A stretch of 35,551 bases of DNA from Youngiibacter fragilis 232.1 (lineage in GTDB: Bacteria; Bacillota; Clostridia; Clostridiales; Clostridiaceae), in NCBI RefSeq assembly GCF_000495435.3, contig NZ_AXUN02000135.1, positions 49,696 through 85,246 of the forward strand, given 5' to 3'. The position numbers and the translations under genes are program-made. A model generated the notes under the pieces. That model was not told the DNA's origin. It ran no database searches and saw only the letters and a program-made list of their open reading frames with translations. Positions 8,073 to 17,022 of the stretch are shown one piece after another; position 1 is the first letter of the stretch; every line of letters starts with the position of its first letter.

Positions 8073-8519
8073 CTATTCTGTCGGTGCAATGTTCAGCTTG
8101 AATTTTGCAGAAATCTCAGGATACACCTTGACTTCGACATCATAGGAGCCAACCATCTTGATTGTTTCGACAACAACCTTCTTCTTGTCTACATCAATCC
8201 CAAAGTTCTTCTTTATTATCTCAGCAACATCTTTGCTGGTCACTGCCCCAAATAATCTTCCATTCTCTCCGACCTTGACATTTATAGTAACTTCCTTATT
8301 TTTCATTTTCTCAGCAATCGCCTGAGCTTCTTCAATTTCCTTAAGCTTTTGCTTCCTCTCGCTGTCCTTCTTCATGTTGACAACATGAAGATTCTCAGAT
8401 GTAGCTTCCTGCGCGAGCTTTCTTGGGAACAAAAAATTCCTCGCATATCCATCGGATGTGTCTACCACATCACCTTTTTTACCTAGATCCTTTACATCTT
8501 TAAGCAGAATAATCTTCAA
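8073..8519 (-). CDS. rplI: 50S ribosomal protein bL9
   Basis: bL9 binds 23S rRNA near the L1 stalk and bridges to neighbouring ribosomes. At 148 residues it has the standard two-domain layout: the N-terminal domain [20 protein letters not shown] with the conserved [13 protein letters not shown], a long charged connecting helix at about 40-75 ([20 protein letters not shown]), and the C-terminal domain with [16 protein letters not shown]. The start is a TTG at 8519 with GGAGGA upstream, directly after the gdpP stop (2-base gap), which suggests translational coupling. Confidence 0.97.
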   Translation of the reverse strand: MKIILLKDVKDLGKKGDVVDTSDGYARNFLFPRKLAQEATSENLHVVNMKKDSERKQKLKEIEEAQAIAEKMKNKEVTINVKVGENGRLFGAVTSKDVAEIIKKNFGIDVDKKKVVVETIKMVGSYDVEVKVYPEISAKFKLNIAPTE

Positions 8520-8521
8520 CT

Positions 8522-10486
8522 CTACTCCTCCTCTTTCTTGTTTTCTGAAATAGCATCTTTAAGCCTCTGAAGAGCTTCCTCCATCGTTACCCCTTTAAGA
8601 CGGGCACCTGCCATGGTCATATGTCCTCCGCCACCTAATGCTTCAAGGATTACCTGGACATTCTGGATCCCCATTGACCTTCCACTTATGACAACGTCAG
8701 CATTGTCTCTCGCAAGTACGAATGATGCGTTGATGTTCTTAAATCCAACCAGTTCATCAGCTGCTTGCGCTGCAAGCAGCAGGTCTGCATCATCCCCATC
8801 ATAGGTCGTGATTGCAATATTGTCTTCAATTACAGCCTTCTTGATCAATTCGGATTTTCTGACATAGGATTCCAGATCACTCGCAAAAAGCTCCCGAATA
8901 TCCTGGCTGCTTGCACCGAGTCGCTTTAGGAACGATGCTGCTTCAAATGTTCTGACACCTGTCTTGAAATTGAAGCTCTTGGTATCCACTCTAATTCCCG
9001 CGAATAAAGACTCAGCCTCCAAAATTGAAAGGTTTGGTTTTTCAAATATGTATTGTATCAACTCAGTGACCAGCTCAGATGTTGAAGACGCATAATTTTC
9101 AATATAGGACATCGTACTCCCTTGTATCTGGTCCGGAGCCCTCCTGTGATGGTCAACAATTACCCTTTTGCTGAAATTATCTATAAATTCCTTATCAAGA
9201 ACGTAGTTCTCCGAATGAACATCTACTATTATCAGCAGGTCATCACCCCTAATTGTCCTTGAAGCCTGATTAACGCTAACAAATGTATCCTTATAGTTTT
9301 CCGTCGACCTGAACTTGTTCAGAAGAGGCAATATGTTGGAATATGGTTCTTCAAGAAGAATCCTGGCATCCTTGCCAAGTCCACGAGCAATAACATTTAT
9401 TCCGATAGCAGCACCAAGGCAATCCATGTCCGGGTTTTTATGACCCATTATGAATATACTCCCGCTCTCGGAAATCAGGTCACGCAGGGCATGCGCAACG
9501 ACCCTGGATCGGACCCTTGACTTTTTCTCGATTTCTTTGGATTTCCCTCCAAAGAATTGAAGATTCTCTTTAGTCTTCACCACTGCCTGGTCTCCACCTC
9601 TTCCAAGAGCGAGCTCCTTGGCAGCATTTGCAAGCTGTGAGTTCTCCCTTGGATTCTGACCATCCATTCCGACACCGATGCTTATTGTAGGTTCAATCGT
9701 ATTTCCCTGGTCAATTTCCTTAATCTTGTCTAGGATGTTGAATTTCTTCCTGATTTCTTCATCAAGATACTTGTTCGGTATGATAAGCATATATTTGCTG
9801 GAATCATACCTTTTCACAAGAGCCATTGTATTCTGTCCGTAACCGAATATCACTTTCTCCAGCTCTGCTAGAAGAAAAGGCTTCTTGTCATTTTCTATGC
9901 TTTGCATAAGGTCACTGAAGTTATCGATCTCCAGAAGCATGACGGATACGCTCTTGGCTTCAGCATCCCTGATATCAGTAATATCAATGAAGGTAAGAAG
10001 CGCCATCTCCTCATTGAATTCGCCTTCACTGCTTCTGATATACACGTTATTTATGTGATATACTTTATCTTTAATTTCAATATCAATGCTGCTTGGACCA
10101 TTTTCCATGAACAGTTCTTCAGCTTTCTTTCCTGTGAGAATCTCAAATCCTGATTCAATTTCTTCCCATCCAAATGCATTCCGGGCAGATTTATTGTTCC
10201 ATATTATATCTCCGTCTCTCCCGACAAGTATAATTGGAAAATCAGCATTTTCAGCAGACCTATAGACCGAGATGTACATTTTCTTTATTGTGGTATCGAC
10301 GAATCGATCCCATTTTTTCCGTTTGTATATGTATAGTGAATCAAGATATACAAGCGCAGCAATAGACAGTATGAATAGAACAGTCGCTTCCTTATGGTGT
10401 CCATAATAGGATAAAGCACCTAAAGAAGCCGCAATAATCGCCGCATAAAGGAGATCACTTTTTTTGAACTTGTAGTACTTGTCCAT
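8522..10486 (-). CDS. gdpP: Cyclic-di-AMP phosphodiesterase GdpP
   Basis: A membrane-bound DHH/DHHA1 enzyme that hydrolyses c-di-AMP and so affects potassium, osmotic and cell-wall homeostasis. The protein is 654 residues. Two transmembrane helices (about 12-50) are followed by a PAS-like domain (about 80-170), a degenerate GGDEF-like domain without the GGDEF signature (about 175-310), then the DHH domain with [14 protein letters not shown] near residue 350, [14 protein letters not shown] and RVDTKSF. The DHHA1 motif [10 protein letters not shown] lies near residue 620. All metal-binding motifs are intact. The start at 10486 has AAGGATT upstream. It sits between DUF2232 and rplI, as in Bacillus yybS-yybT-rplI. 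Confidence 0.96.
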   Translation of the reverse strand: MDKYYKFKKSDLLYAAIIAASLGALSYYGHHKEATVLFILSIAALVYLDSLYIYKRKKWDRFVDTTIKKMYISVYRSAENADFPIILVGRDGDIIWNNKSARNAFGWEEIESGFEILTGKKAEELFMENGPSSIDIEIKDKVYHINNVYIRSSEGEFNEEMALLTFIDITDIRDAEAKSVSVMLLEIDNFSDLMQSIENDKKPFLLAELEKVIFGYGQNTMALVKRYDSSKYMLIIPNKYLDEEIRKKFNILDKIKEIDQGNTIEPTISIGVGMDGQNPRENSQLANAAKELALGRGGDQAVVKTKENLQFFGGKSKEIEKKSRVRSRVVAHALRDLISESGSIFIMGHKNPDMDCLGAAIGINVIARGLGKDARILLEEPYSNILPLLNKFRSTENYKDTFVSVNQASRTIRGDDLLIIVDVHSENYVLDKEFIDNFSKRVIVDHHRRAPDQIQGSTMSYIENYASSTSELVTELIQYIFEKPNLSILEAESLFAGIRVDTKSFNFKTGVRTFEAASFLKRLGASSQDIRELFASDLESYVRKSELIKKAVIEDNIAITTYDGDDADLLLAAQAADELVGFKNINASFVLARDNADVVISGRSMGIQNVQVILEALGGGGHMTMAGARLKGVTMEEALQRLKDAISENKKEEE

Positions 10487-10514
10487 TCAGATCAATCCTT
10501 TCGTTTGAAGGCTC

Positions 10515-11525
10515 TTATTTTCCACTACCCTTCAGTTTCCTGCGGAGAATTCCGAACAAGCCGTTCTCGCTCGTATTCCTGAAGTCAAATGCACTGTCTA
10601 CTACACCTGCAATCATCATTGTGTACGTTAGTATCGGTGTAGTCAAAATTAGGAATATTGCCATGAATCTTGTGAATTTGTTAAACTTGAGCTTCCTTAT
10701 CATATAGTAGGTTACAAGCGACAGACCCCCGATTCCTGCAGTTATGTCAAACATTGTCTTTCCAAAATACATCACTGATGCACCAGCAGGAATTTCGAAG
10801 TACATCAGTGAAATTCCGATAATGGAGAGGAACAGTGTTGATGAGATAAGGAGCATATTCGGTTTGATGCTGTAGAAATCAGGGAGCTTCCTCAAGGTTA
10901 TTCCAAATGGCTTGAATACCTTCTCTGATACCTTCCTTAAGATATAAGCTGATACAAGGGAGTACATAGCAAGCGAGGCAGGAATCATGATCATCACAGT
11001 ATCTGCATTTAGAGCCATTATGTCCTTGACTGACTGCTGATTGGCATAGTCAGCACCCATTCCCTCGTACAATTTGACAGCTTCTCTCATTGATTCCTGG
11101 AGAACCTTTATATTCATGTCAATCATTTCAGTAAGGCTCATATCAGTGATGAAGGCAAGGTCAATCCCTACCATGGCTACATATCCAATCGCTATGAAGA
11201 ATGCTATTACCAGGATTTCAACCAGCTGTGAAATATCATGGCTAAGCATAAACATAAGTCCAATTCCGGTTGAGTAAAAAACAATTGTCTGACTAAGCGC
11301 GGATATAGGGTCAATCATCATACCCAGGATGAAAAGAGTTGCAAAAAAGGAGATCACTGTATATCCTTTTCCACTGGTCTTATAAATCATCGCAGTAACG
11401 ATTGGAGCAGCTACGACGGTAATTATCCCGACAAAAGGGATATAAAAGCCAGCAAGTGCCAGCACCACAATTACTGAAGTTAAAATCGAAGCCTTGACAA
11501 GCTTCTCGGTCTTGTTGTTTCTCAT
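10515..11525 (-). CDS. DUF2232 (YybS-like) membrane protein
   Basis: A 336-residue integral membrane protein with about eight hydrophobic segments, for example SILTSVIVVLALAGFYIPF, VISFFATLFILGMMI and MLLISSTLFLSIIGISLMYF. A large extracytoplasmic or cytoplasmic loop at about 130-165 is helical. It matches DUF2232/YybS by position immediately before gdpP and by topology. The molecular function is unknown. I prefer the ATG at 11525 because AAAGG lies 8 bases upstream, whereas the ATG at 11534 would abut that same site. It is the first gene of the operon driven from 11597-11625. Confidence 0.85.
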   Translation of the reverse strand: MRNNKTEKLVKASILTSVIVVLALAGFYIPFVGIITVVAAPIVTAMIYKTSGKGYTVISFFATLFILGMMIDPISALSQTIVFYSTGIGLMFMLSHDISQLVEILVIAFFIAIGYVAMVGIDLAFITDMSLTEMIDMNIKVLQESMREAVKLYEGMGADYANQQSVKDIMALNADTVMIMIPASLAMYSLVSAYILRKVSEKVFKPFGITLRKLPDFYSIKPNMLLISSTLFLSIIGISLMYFEIPAGASVMYFGKTMFDITAGIGGLSLVTYYMIRKLKFNKFTRFMAIFLILTTPILTYTMMIAGVVDSAFDFRNTSENGLFGILRRKLKGSGK

Positions 11526-11596
11526 TAAAATCATCCTTTAGATGCGGACTTCCGCAATAAACTCAGAATAGGTCCATTCAGACGAATACTATTCTA

Positions 11597-11625
11597 ATTG
11601 TAAATTTTTTTGATACCTAATGCAA
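11597..11625 (-). promoter_or_regulatory. Promoter of the DUF2232-gdpP-rplI-lonC-dnaB operon
   Basis: On the minus strand TTGCAT (11625-11620) and TACAAT (11602-11597) are separated by exactly 17 bp, with an A7 run in the spacer. The site lies just after the rpsR terminator. The resulting leader of about 65 bases contains a small hairpin at 11543-11556 (TGCGG, loop AAGT, CCGCA) directly before the ribosome binding site. Confidence 0.65.
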
Positions 11626-11642
11626 CAATGCCTGAATATATA

Positions 11643-11673
11643 CTAAAACCGTGACCCAAAATGGATCACGGTT
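11643..11673 (-). terminator. Terminator of rpsF-ssb-rpsR
   Basis: An 11-bp stem with one T-G pair (11647-11657 with 11663-11673), loop of five bases, followed on the minus strand by TTTTAG. It begins 9 bases after the rpsR stop. Confidence 0.8.
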
Positions 11674-11681
11674 CCAACTTC

Positions 11682-11942
11682 CTACTCTGTTGTAAATGGT
11701 AGAAGAGCTATGTTTCTTGCTCTCTTTATGGATTCAGTCAGCGCTCTCTGATGCTTTGCGCAAGTACCGGAAATCCTCCTTGGGAGAATCTTTCCTCTCT
11801 CAGTGACATACTTCCTGAGTTTTGCAACATCTTTGTAATCTATGCTGTCAACCTTGTCCACACAGAATGAACAAACTTTTCTCTTTGCTCTTCTAACTCT
11901 TGGATTGCCTTTTTTGAAATCCCTTGAGTTCTCTCTGCTCAT
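11682..11942 (-). CDS. rpsR: 30S ribosomal protein bS18, zinc-site form
   Basis: bS18 binds with bS6 to the central domain of 16S rRNA. The protein is 86 residues with the conserved [20 protein letters not shown] and [19 protein letters not shown]. It retains a possible zinc site: CSFC near residue 25 and C-A-K-H near residue 62, the so-called C+ form. The start at 11942 follows GGAGG. It is the last gene of the rpsF-ssb-rpsR operon, ahead of the terminator at 11643. Confidence 0.97.
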   Translation of the reverse strand: MSRENSRDFKKGNPRVRRAKRKVCSFCVDKVDSIDYKDVAKLRKYVTERGKILPRRISGTCAKHQRALTESIKRARNIALLPFTTE

Positions 11943-11964
11943 TGTTAAACCTCCTTACCTAAGT

Positions 11965-12399
11965 TTAGAATGGAATCTCTCCATCATCAACCGGAGTCAT
12001 GTCGTCGAACGACGATCCGAATCCAGAATCCTCTTTGCCATAGCCTCCGAATCCGCCCTCACCTGAGTTCTGTCCCTTAGCTCCCCACTCAAGGAATTGT
12101 ACTTCTTCTGCGACTACTTCTGTGACGTATCTTCTTCCACCGTCCTTGGCTTCATATGACCTGGTCTGTATCCTGCCAGAAACTCCCATAAGCTTTCCTT
12201 TACTCATGTACTGAGCTGTGGATTCAGCTGATTTTCCCCATACCACTACTGGTATGAAATCCGCCTCTCTCTGCTGGGTGTCTTTGGTGAATCTCCTATC
12301 AACCGCAAGGGTCAAAGTAGTTACCGCAGTCCCCGATCCCGGAGTATATCTGAGTTCAGGATCCTTAGTTAGTCTTCCTATCAATACTACCTTGTTCAT
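11965..12399 (-). CDS. ssb: Single-stranded DNA-binding protein
   Basis: SSB coats single-stranded DNA during replication and repair. The protein is 144 residues: an OB-fold at about 1-105 ([49 protein letters not shown]), a glycine-rich linker of about 25 residues, and the acidic tip DDGEIPF that recruits partner proteins. It is located between rpsF and rpsR as in most Bacillota, which ties its expression to bS6:bS18 autoregulation of the operon. Confidence 0.97.
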   Translation of the reverse strand: MNKVVLIGRLTKDPELRYTPGSGTAVTTLTLAVDRRFTKDTQQREADFIPVVVWGKSAESTAQYMSKGKLMGVSGRIQTRSYEAKDGGRRYVTEVVAEEVQFLEWGAKGQNSGEGGFGGYGKEDSGFGSSFDDMTPVDDGEIPF

Positions 12400-12412
12400 A
12401 CTGCACCACCTT

Positions 12413-12700
12413 TTACTTTTCCAAGTTTACTATGATGTGTCTGATTACGCCGTCAGTGATTCTGAATATCCTGTCGAGCTCCTTCGGTAATTCAGGCTCT
12501 GCCTGGAAATTCACGAGCACATATGTGCCTTCGTTGACTTTGTCTATCTCGTAAGCAAGTCTTCTCTTGCCCCAAAGATCAACATTGTCGATAGTGCCTC
12601 CACCATTTTCTATTACACCCTTGAACTTTTCGATTGAAGCAGTTACAGCCTCTTCGTCGAATGATGGATGCAATATGAATATAGTTTCATACTTTCTCAT
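12413..12700 (-). CDS. rpsF: 30S ribosomal protein bS6
   Basis: bS6 forms a heterodimer with bS18 on the 30S platform. The protein is 95 residues beginning [19 protein letters not shown], with the conserved [10 protein letters not shown] and EGTYVLVNF. The start at 12700 is the second of two adjacent ATGs, 7 bases after GGAGG; the ATG at 12703 is only 4 bases away. It is first in the rpsF-ssb-rpsR operon. A structured leader immediately upstream resembles the known S6:S18 autoregulatory site. Confidence 0.97.
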   Translation of the reverse strand: MRKYETIFILHPSFDEEAVTASIEKFKGVIENGGGTIDNVDLWGKRRLAYEIDKVNEGTYVLVNFQAEPELPKELDRIFRITDGVIRHIIVNLEK

Positions 12701-12712
12701 CATGTCACCTCC

Positions 12713-12750
12713 TCCCCCCGGACTACGGCCATGCATTTCGCATAGCAGGG
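12713..12750 (-). promoter_or_regulatory. Candidate S6:S18-binding ribosomal protein leader
   Basis: On the minus strand CTATGC (12745-12740) pairs with GCATGG (12734-12729) through a GAAAT loop. CCG follows at once (12728-12726), and an outer stem can form between CCC (12750-12748) and the G-run (12719-12714) that abuts the rpsF ribosome binding site. A hairpin with CCG placed next to the inner helix, in front of rpsF, is the hallmark of the published S6:S18 leader motif that mimics 16S helix 22. The fold was drawn by eye. Confidence 0.6.
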
Positions 12751-12763
12751 ATTACATCAAATT

Positions 12764-12792
12764 ATTTTATCACTATTGATTACATTATGCAA
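12764..12792 (-). promoter_or_regulatory. rpsF operon promoter
   Basis: TTGCAT (12792-12787) and TAAAAT (12769-12764) are 17 bp apart on the minus strand. Transcription would start near 12757, just upstream of the leader hairpin, giving a leader of about 57 bases. Confidence 0.65.
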
Positions 12793-12805
12793 ATAAAAAT
12801 CTGGT

Positions 12806-12985
12806 CTATACAGTTTTTTTTGCATCTTTTTCAAATTTATTCCTGGGCAGCATAACTATGCGCTGGCATCCAAGGCACTTTATCTTTATATCCGCACCAA
12901 CTCTGATTATTTCCCATTCATAGCTGCCGCACGGATGCTGTTTTTTCATCAGCACTTTCGTACCGATATCATATTCCTTGATCAT
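12806..12985 (-). CDS. DUF951 family protein (YyzM-like)
   Basis: A 59-residue protein matching DUF951: a small N-terminal strand (EYDIGTKVLMKKQHPCGSYE), then WEIIRVGADIKIKCLGC and VMLPRNKFEK. The Cys of HPCG and the C-L-G-C pair could bind zinc. Function is unknown. Genes of this family lie near the origin in many Bacillota. The start at 12985 follows GGAG; the in-frame GTG at 13000 has no ribosome binding site and overlaps the upstream stop. Confidence 0.85.
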   Translation of the reverse strand: MIKEYDIGTKVLMKKQHPCGSYEWEIIRVGADIKIKCLGCQRIVMLPRNKFEKDAKKTV

Positions 12986-12996
12986 ACCTGCTCCTT

Positions 12997-13254
12997 TCAC
13001 AGCGTGTTCTCATGTTCTACCTTCATTATTCCATTTACAGTGAATCTGTATACAGCCTTATAGGATATTTTCTCAAGCAATCTTTTGCCCTTTTTAAAAT
13101 ACTCTTCATCAGTCAGTCTGAGGCTTAATCCGCAACTCCCAAGTATCATGGGAGGGGTTGGGTAGACGCTGAAGATAACATTTTCAGATTTGTATTCTGC
13201 TTCAGCCTTCATGGCATCCTGTGTATTTTTGAACGTAATCAGATAAATCTCCAT
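12997..13254 (-). CDS. DUF3343 protein, putative Se/S carrier-like
   Basis: An 85-residue protein: MEIYLITFKNTQDAMKAEAE, then YPTPPMILGSCGLSLRL with the conserved cysteine of the family near residue 42. DUF3343 has been described as a putative selenium or sulfur carrier that occurs beside selenium-handling and class V aminotransferase genes; biochemical proof is limited as far as I know. Here the aminotransferase lies about 1 kb away, divergently oriented beyond a CPBP gene. The start at 13254 is supported by GGAGG immediately upstream; an ATG eight codons earlier lacks a site. It is probably co-transcribed with DUF951 (11-base gap). Confidence 0.8.
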   Translation of the reverse strand: MEIYLITFKNTQDAMKAEAEYKSENVIFSVYPTPPMILGSCGLSLRLTDEEYFKKGKRLLEKISYKAVYRFTVNGIMKVEHENTL

Positions 13255-13331
13255 GCATCCTCCAAAAACATTTTTCAAGCTGCTCCAGCAACCTTCATTA
13301 TAACAAACCCATTACCCTTGCAACAAGTGAA

Positions 13332-14024
13332 TCACAGAAATGGTAGCCTTATCATCCCATACATATGCAGTCCTATAGTATTTATCGCAAAATTTGCAAA
13401 CATATGTACAAGATAGGAAAATTTGATGTCATTGGAGTGTTCGTCAAGGAAATTAAAGAATACTCCAGCTATGAACAATCCCGCAATCGCAAGTATTACT
13501 ATCAGGCTATCAGCCCATCCTTCAAGAATTGCCACATGATACGCTGCGAAGCTGCCTGCAGATAATATGTAGCTTACGGCTCTGCCGGCTAGCCCCTTCA
13601 TCTTGATGAAAGCAATCCCTCGGAAGAAGATTTCTTCAATCAATGAATTAATGATTGATATATACAAAGCGACAAGAATGAAATTCTCCCGTTCGACATC
13701 AAGGTTTGACGACAGTATCTGTCTTATGTTTTCAAGATCAATAAATCCTGATATGAGATAAAATGTTATAATCATAAGTATATAAACAGAAACTCCCAGT
13801 GCTGCAGGCTTTAGGAACCCTGACTTCCCCGAAAACAGCCCCTTGAAGAGATTCCTTCCCGTGACAACAGAATAGGCAGCAGGTACACCTAAGAACAGGA
13901 GTACTTTGAATATTGATTTTACCAGATATACAGGCATAATCACCTTGTCGATATAGAAGATGATGAGACAACTTGCTGCAATCATTATGGAAAGTGACTT
14001 AAATTCATTTTTTACAACCTTCAC
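13332..14024 (-). CDS. CPBP family intramembrane metalloprotease
   Basis: A 230-residue membrane protein with six to eight hydrophobic segments. It carries the three CPBP (Abi/CAAX-like) motifs: EEIFFR at about 135, FAAYH at about 159, and HMFAN near 212, which supply the Glu and His residues for zinc-dependent intramembrane proteolysis. Substrates are unknown. Related proteins serve in bacteriocin immunity or CAAX-type processing, but nothing nearby indicates either role. The start is a GTG at 14024 with AAAGGGTG upstream. A TATAAT lies in the divergent gap toward the aminotransferase, but no -35 pairs well with it. Confidence 0.88.
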   Translation of the reverse strand: MKVVKNEFKSLSIMIAASCLIIFYIDKVIMPVYLVKSIFKVLLFLGVPAAYSVVTGRNLFKGLFSGKSGFLKPAALGVSVYILMIITFYLISGFIDLENIRQILSSNLDVERENFILVALYISIINSLIEEIFFRGIAFIKMKGLAGRAVSYILSAGSFAAYHVAILEGWADSLIVILAIAGLFIAGVFFNFLDEHSNDIKFSYLVHMFANFAINTIGLHMYGMIRLPFL

Positions 14025-14277
14025 AATATCACCCTTTATTCATGATACATTATATTATATCCTTTCACCCTACAATCAGATGCATTTTCATCATTTCTTA
14101 ATCATTAGTGATTATAACCTGAACCTTTTAAGTACATCGCCAATAGCAGCAAGAATAAAGGAATGTAAAGCTTGATGTCACACTTGAGATAGTGGTTTAC
14201 TAATGCTTCAAATGATAAAATATAGATGTACCCGATACCCTAATTCAATCGATTTTCAATCACACAGGAGATGCTTG

Positions 14278-15435
14278 ATGATATATTTAGATTGCGCTTC
14301 CACATCGCTAATCAAACCACAATGTGTCACTGATGCGGTCTGTAAAGCCATGTCAGGCAATTTGGGAAATCCAGGAAGGGGGTCTGGCAAATCCTCTATA
14401 GAGAGTTCCAGATTATTGTTTGAAACAAGAACTATCATAGGAACACTTTTCGGTATGCCTTCACCAGATAATGTAATCTTAAAGTCATCAGTCACTGAAT
14501 CCCTCAATACAATATTGATTGGGCTCCTTAAGAAGGGTGACCACGTAATCTCCTCTGTTATGGAACACAATTCGGTCCTGAGACCTCTTGAAAGACTCAG
14601 GAAGAGCGGAATTATAACCTATGACCTGTTAGGTGCTGATAGTTTCGGACGTATCAAAATTGAAGACCTGAAAGGATTGGAAAAGAAAGAGACGAAACTC
14701 ATAATTTTGACACACGCCTCTAACCTGTGTGGTACTATCCAGGATATTTCATCAGTGAGACAGCTGCTTCGCAATAAGGATATTTTTGTTGTAATTGATG
14801 CCGCTCAGACAGCTGGCTACATTCCGGTAAATATAGGCAATCTGTCAGCAGATGCAGTCGCATTTACAGGACATAAAGGACTTTTAGGTCCGCAGGGAAC
14901 AGGTGGTTTCATACTAAATGACAGGATCAACCATGAAATGATGCCTGTATTTACTGGCGGTACAGGCTCAGATTCATCCAGCCTCTCTCATCCAATGTTT
15001 CTTCCAGATAAGTATGAAGCTGGAACTGCAAATGTTCCCGGCATCGCAGGGTTGTCAGCTGGTGTAAATCATATTCTTGAAGAAGGATTGGATTCAATAA
15101 CGGCTAAAAACCAGTGGCTGATGGATCATTTTCTTAATCGACTGAAGAAGTTTAGTGAAATATTTTTATATGGGATTGATATTAGCAAAGGAAGAATTCC
15201 CTGTTTTTCACTTACATTCAGTGATATTGATCCATCTTTGGCTTCATATGTCCTTGATAATGAATTCGGTATCACTACCCGCTCAGGACTTCATTGTGCG
15301 CCACTTGCCCATAAGGTCTTTGGCACCGATACTTCAGGTTCATTACGTATCAGCTTTAACCACCTGACTTCTGAATGCGATATTGACGCTCTGTTTAGCG
15401 CATTCTCAATGTTGAAAGGAGTATCACATGACTAA
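14278..15435 (+). CDS. Class V aminotransferase, cysteine desulfurase family
   Basis: A 385-residue PLP-dependent enzyme of the short cysteine-desulfurase-like subfamily (TIGR01977 type). It begins MIYLDCASTSLIKP. The cofactor-stacking His is in SSVMEHNSV, the Asp in VIDAAQTAG, the PLP lysine is K200 in FTGHKGLLGPQG, and the persulfide-forming Cys is C340 in RSGLHCAPLAHK, the family fingerprint. It should remove S or Se from cysteine or selenocysteine. The physiological acceptor is uncertain; the nearby DUF3343 protein is a candidate. The start at 14278 follows GGAG, rejecting a 25-residue extension. It overlaps the next gene by 8 bases and is head-on to replication. Confidence 0.9.
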   Translation: MIYLDCASTSLIKPQCVTDAVCKAMSGNLGNPGRGSGKSSIESSRLLFETRTIIGTLFGMPSPDNVILKSSVTESLNTILIGLLKKGDHVISSVMEHNSVLRPLERLRKSGIITYDLLGADSFGRIKIEDLKGLEKKETKLIILTHASNLCGTIQDISSVRQLLRNKDIFVVIDAAQTAGYIPVNIGNLSADAVAFTGHKGLLGPQGTGGFILNDRINHEMMPVFTGGTGSDSSSLSHPMFLPDKYEAGTANVPGIAGLSAGVNHILEEGLDSITAKNQWLMDHFLNRLKKFSEIFLYGIDISKGRIPCFSLTFSDIDPSLASYVLDNEFGITTRSGLHCAPLAHKVFGTDTSGSLRISFNHLTSECDIDALFSAFSMLKGVSHD

Positions 15436-16558
15436 CGGTACTGTAAAGGACCATATGAAGAGATACGATCAGATAATAATATATTTTGTATGCTATACTC
15501 TCATATTTATTATTTTTACCACAACGCTTCGCTATACGATTCCATTTGTGCTTGCATTCATCTTTGCATCAGTACTTTCCAGACTTATACGGGGTATAAG
15601 TTCCAAACTTAAGATTGACCAGAAGTATATCAGACTGCCCATAATCATACTTTTTTTCGGAATAATAGGTACGCTTGTTACTATGCTGGCTATAGGTATC
15701 GCAAACCAGGCCGTCAGATTTGGAGTAGCTGTTGTAAATTATTTCACCGATAATGGTGAAAGCATCATGTTTTGGTTTAATGAAAAATACCACTGGCTGA
15801 TATCTCAAATTGAAAATCTCGATCCAAGGCTTATCGAATCTGGAAATCAGATGCTTAACAGCGCTTTGATGTCAATTAGGGATATTTCCTTGTCTCTTGG
15901 CACTGCAATCGGCAAGTTTTCGGTAATTTCAATTACAGGCATACCATCGCTGCTTCTAGTCATAATCTTTACTGTTGTTTGTACTTTCCTCTTTACTCGG
16001 CTGATGATTAAAGAACCTCATTTTCTACTGAAATATTTGCCCATTGAAAAAGAGAATAAAGGAAGATTCATAGGTATTTTGAATGAAGGAAAGGATATGG
16101 TCATTAAATATGCCCTGTCATATCTTCTTGTAATATTTATAACCGGACTGATTTCCAGTTTTGGCTATATGCTCCTCGGTATACCTTACGCACTTTTGCT
16201 TGGCCTGGTAACTGCTTTCCTGGATCTGCTTCCAATACTTGGTGTATCTGCTGCTTATGTCCCTCTGGGGGTTTACTACTTTGCTCACGGAAACATAGTG
16301 GTGCCTGCCGGTCTCATTATATTGTGGGTCATTGTCGCGGTAGGAAGGAATGTCTGGGAACCTAGGATCGTTGCCAGCACTTTGGATATGAGCCCAATAA
16401 TTACAATAATGGCAATTTTCATAGGACTTAAGCTAAATGGCGTTCTTGGAATGTTCTATCTTATGTTCATGGCGGTTGGATTTAAAGTTTTGCAGAAAGT
16501 AAATGTCATAGATACCTTTGCAAATAATATTAATGACCAGACAGGAGGTGTCGAATGA
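15428..16558 (+). CDS. YtvI-like AI-2E-family permease
   Basis: A 376-residue polytopic membrane protein of the AI-2E transporter/permease family: a hydrophobic N-terminal pair (IIIYFVCYTLIFIIFTTTLR, FVLAFIFASVL), a soluble middle region at about 90-150, and a hydrophobic C-terminal block containing the family segment LLGLVTAFLDLLPILGVSAA followed by PLGVYYFA. The length and sequence fit the YtvI subgroup described with sporulation in Bacillus. What it transports is not known. The start at 15428 lies inside the aminotransferase gene with AGGAG upstream, so the two are translationally coupled. Its stop overlaps the lipoprotein start. Confidence 0.85.
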   Translation: MTNGTVKDHMKRYDQIIIYFVCYTLIFIIFTTTLRYTIPFVLAFIFASVLSRLIRGISSKLKIDQKYIRLPIIILFFGIIGTLVTMLAIGIANQAVRFGVAVVNYFTDNGESIMFWFNEKYHWLISQIENLDPRLIESGNQMLNSALMSIRDISLSLGTAIGKFSVISITGIPSLLLVIIFTVVCTFLFTRLMIKEPHFLLKYLPIEKENKGRFIGILNEGKDMVIKYALSYLLVIFITGLISSFGYMLLGIPYALLLGLVTAFLDLLPILGVSAAYVPLGVYYFAHGNIVVPAGLIILWVIVAVGRNVWEPRIVASTLDMSPIITIMAIFIGLKLNGVLGMFYLMFMAVGFKVLQKVNVIDTFANNINDQTGGVE

Positions 16559-16977
16559 AATCCATAATAAAAGCTGCGGCTGCTGTTTGTCTTGCTACTG
16601 TTATTACAGGCTGTAATTTCCAGGTACCTGATAAAGGCAAGGAATTGCTGGAAAAAGCTGAGACCATACTTAACAGCGCAATGGATTACTCAAATTCGAT
16701 AATAGATAAATATAAGAATGAAGAACTTCTTGAGGGTTCCGATTTTGCAAGGGACTTCTCAGAATTCAGTAAGAAGATGGAGGAAATGGACCTTTCTGCT
16801 GCAAGTGAAGCGACACAGAAAAAGTATGCCGAATTCAAGGCTGAAATGCTTACGCGATATGACGACCTCCTTGAAGAACTTACAGACAACAAAGATTTTC
16901 AGACCATCAAGGGCAAGCTTATAAAATTTTGGGAGTGGGCGGATACCAAACTTGATGAAATAAGAAATGACATATGA
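16555..16977 (+). CDS. Small lipoprotein of unknown function
   Basis: A 140-residue protein with a lipoprotein signal peptide (MKSIIKAAAAVCLATVITGC, lipobox V-I-T-G-C, lipidated Cys at 20). The mature part is highly charged and almost all helical, including KELLEKAETILNSAMDYSNS and EATQKKYAEFKAEMLTRYDD, suggesting a helical bundle or coiled coil outside the membrane. No family is recognised. It overlaps the YtvI-like gene by 4 bases (ATGA) and has GGAGG 7 bases upstream, so it is the last gene of the trio; function may be linked to the permease. Confidence 0.85.
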   Translation: MKSIIKAAAAVCLATVITGCNFQVPDKGKELLEKAETILNSAMDYSNSIIDKYKNEELLEGSDFARDFSEFSKKMEEMDLSAASEATQKKYAEFKAEMLTRYDDLLEELTDNKDFQTIKGKLIKFWEWADTKLDEIRNDI

Positions 16978-17022
16978 AAGAAGAGCAGGAATGGCATTAT
17001 TTACCGTTCCTGCTCTTCTTTT
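16976..17022. terminator. Long bidirectional terminator inside the DUF4446 3' end
   Basis: An 18-bp stem with one T-G pair (16977-16994 with 17004-17021) and a 9-base loop. It overlaps the lipoprotein stop on one side, and the last codons and stop of DUF4446 on the other. On the plus strand it ends in TTCTTTTC; on the minus strand the stem itself ends with TTTC. Confidence 0.8.
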
